DNA from: Betaproteobacteria bacterium
GTDB lineage: Bacteria; Pseudomonadota; Gammaproteobacteria; Burkholderiales; SG8-41
Assembly: GCA_021414185.1 (NCBI GenBank)
Contig: JAIOOZ010000537.1
Span: 1-12,889, forward strand
DNA length: 12,889 nucleotides
Reading direction: 5' to 3'
The notes beneath the pieces are model-generated. The model ran no database searches and was not told where the DNA came from. It saw only the letters and a list, made by a program, of their open reading frames with translations. Position 1 is the stretch's first letter. Each line of letters starts with the position of its first letter. The translations under genes and the position numbers were made by a program. Positions 11,928 to 12,889 of this stretch are shown in pieces.

Positions 11928-12889
11928 ATGCGACCGTTCGAAGGCATCAAGATACTGGATTGCACGCACGTGCTGGCCGGCCCGTTCGCCGCGTATCAGC
12001 TGGCGGTGCTTGGCGCCGACGTGATCAAGGTGGAAGACCCCAACGAGCCCGATCAGGCGCGCGAATCGGGCGCCGACATGGCGTTGAACAAGGTGCGCAT
12101 GGGCACCGGGTTCATGACGCAGGGCTCGAACAAACGGTCGATTGCGCTCAACCTGAAAACCGAAGCCGGGCGCGAAGCGATGAAGCGCCTGGTCAAGGAC
12201 TGGGCCGACGTGCTGATCGAGAATTACCGCCCCGGCGCGTTCAAGGCGCTGGGCCTCGGGTACGATGACCTCTCGAAGCTCAATCCCAAGCTGGTCTACG
12301 CATCGATGACCGCGTACGGACAGGAAGGGCCGCGCGGCAACTGGACCGCGTACGACATGGCGATCCAGGCGACTTCGGGCTTCACCGCCTCGACCGGCAC
12401 GCCCGACAGCGGTCCGATCAAGACCGGCGCGCCGGTGATCGACTACGCGACCGGCACCACCGGCGCGTTTGCCATTGCCTCCGCGCTGTACCAGACCCTG
12501 CGCACCGGCAAGGGCCAGCATATCGACATGGCGATGATGGACGTCGCGCTCATGATGCAGGCGACGCACATCACCGATCACCTGCACTCCGGCCACAAGC
12601 CCAAGCGCAGCGGCAACAAAATGCGCTTTGCCGAATCCTCGATGTTCGAGACCAAGGACGGCCTGGTGCAGCTCGCTGCTTCCAACGGCCGCCAGCACAA
12701 ACGCTTCTACGCGGCGATCGGCGAGCATGCCGAAGTCGACCGCGTGAGCCTCGACGAGCGCTACGGGCGCTATGACGAGAAGTACGAAATGGTCGCCAAA
12801 AGAATGAAAGAAAAAACCGCCGACGAGTGGGAGCACTATCTCGAAGGCAAGCACGTCCCGGCCGCGCGCGTGCGCGAGCTGCACGAGAC
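11928..12889 (+). CDS. CaiB/BaiF (class III) CoA-transferase, 3'-truncated by the window
   Basis: The first 320 residues of a family III CoA-transferase, open to the end of the window with no stop. These enzymes move CoA between carboxylic acids (formyl-CoA transferase, carnitine CoA-transferase, succinyl-CoA-dependent activations). Seen: MRPFEGIKILDCTHVLAGPFA at the N-terminus; LGADVIKVEDP (28-38); the NKRSIALNLKT segment (68-78); DVLIENYRPGA (94-104); SMTAYGQEGP (126-135); and GAPVIDYATGTTGAFAI with Asp172, which corresponds to the catalytic Asp169 of formyl-CoA transferase. GKGQHIDMAMMD (194-205) follows. Usual family length is about 390-410, so roughly 75-90 residues are missing. GGGGAGAGAG lies about 5 bases before the ATG. 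It starts after an interspersed repeat, so it may head a new transcription unit. It could activate an acid imported through the Bug systems (inference). Confidence 0.92.
   Translation, partial: MRPFEGIKILDCTHVLAGPFAAYQLAVLGADVIKVEDPNEPDQARESGADMALNKVRMGTGFMTQGSNKRSIALNLKTEAGREAMKRLVKDWADVLIENYRPGAFKALGLGYDDLSKLNPKLVYASMTAYGQEGPRGNWTAYDMAIQATSGFTASTGTPDSGPIKTGAPVIDYATGTTGAFAIASALYQTLRTGKGQHIDMAMMDVALMMQATHITDHLHSGHKPKRSGNKMRFAESSMFETKDGLVQLAASNGRQHKRFYAAIGEHAEVDRVSLDERYGRYDEKYEMVAKRMKEKTADEWEHYLEGKHVPAARVRELHE

Noticed and set aside
11898..12884. A 328-codon minus-strand frame at the right end
   Set aside because: It is antisense to the CaiB/BaiF CoA-transferase, whose motifs and ribosome binding site are clear. 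The true gene simply lacks a stop within the window.

Overview
The window looks like chromosomal DNA from a GC-rich, Burkholderiales-type betaproteobacterium. The evidence is the GC-rich coding sequence, two Bug/TctC-type periplasmic binding proteins without their membrane partners, two MmgE/PrpD paralogues and a CaiB/BaiF CoA-transferase. This gene mix is typical of soil and freshwater degraders of organic acids and aromatics. No rRNA, tRNA, phage, transposase or CRISPR is visible. The taxonomic call is an inference from gene content.

Left part (1-5575): a fragmentary small membrane protein at the edge faces a five-gene minus-strand operon. In transcription order this is Bug protein 2 (from 5575), a PRISE-type enone reductase/SDR, a classical SDR, PrpD-type protein 1, and Bug protein 1 (ending at 224). 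Gaps are 25, 98, 56 and 4 bp. Middle (5576-7973): a plus-strand gene diverges from the operon and encodes an unusual cupin protein with a complete C-terminal rubredoxin domain. It converges on a second MmgE/PrpD gene. A 371-bp intergenic region with a large G/C-skewed inverted repeat follows.

Right part (8345-12889): the most striking locus is a gene interrupted by an in-frame TGA at 8630-8632, which would normally be called as two short ORFs. Read through, it gives a 178-residue protein with the exact motif Sec-Gly-Ser-Cys, the hallmark of the UGSC (seleno)protein family. A perfect 8-bp hairpin with a GUG loop lies just downstream of the UGA, as expected of a bacterial SECIS element. Its stop overlaps the start (ATGA) of a 372-residue protein that I cannot assign. 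Then come a convergent LigI-like amidohydrolase, a divergent dienelactone hydrolase, an interspersed-repeat hairpin, and a CaiB/BaiF CoA-transferase that runs off the right edge.

Taken together the genes resemble an uptake and catabolism neighbourhood: Bug proteins bind a carboxylate, a CoA-transferase activates acids, PrpD proteins dehydrate or isomerise, SDRs reduce, a cupin may act as an oxygenase, and a dienelactone hydrolase and a PDC-hydrolase-like enzyme open lactones. The actual substrate cannot be read from the sequence. The selenoprotein pair is the part most likely to represent poorly described biology.
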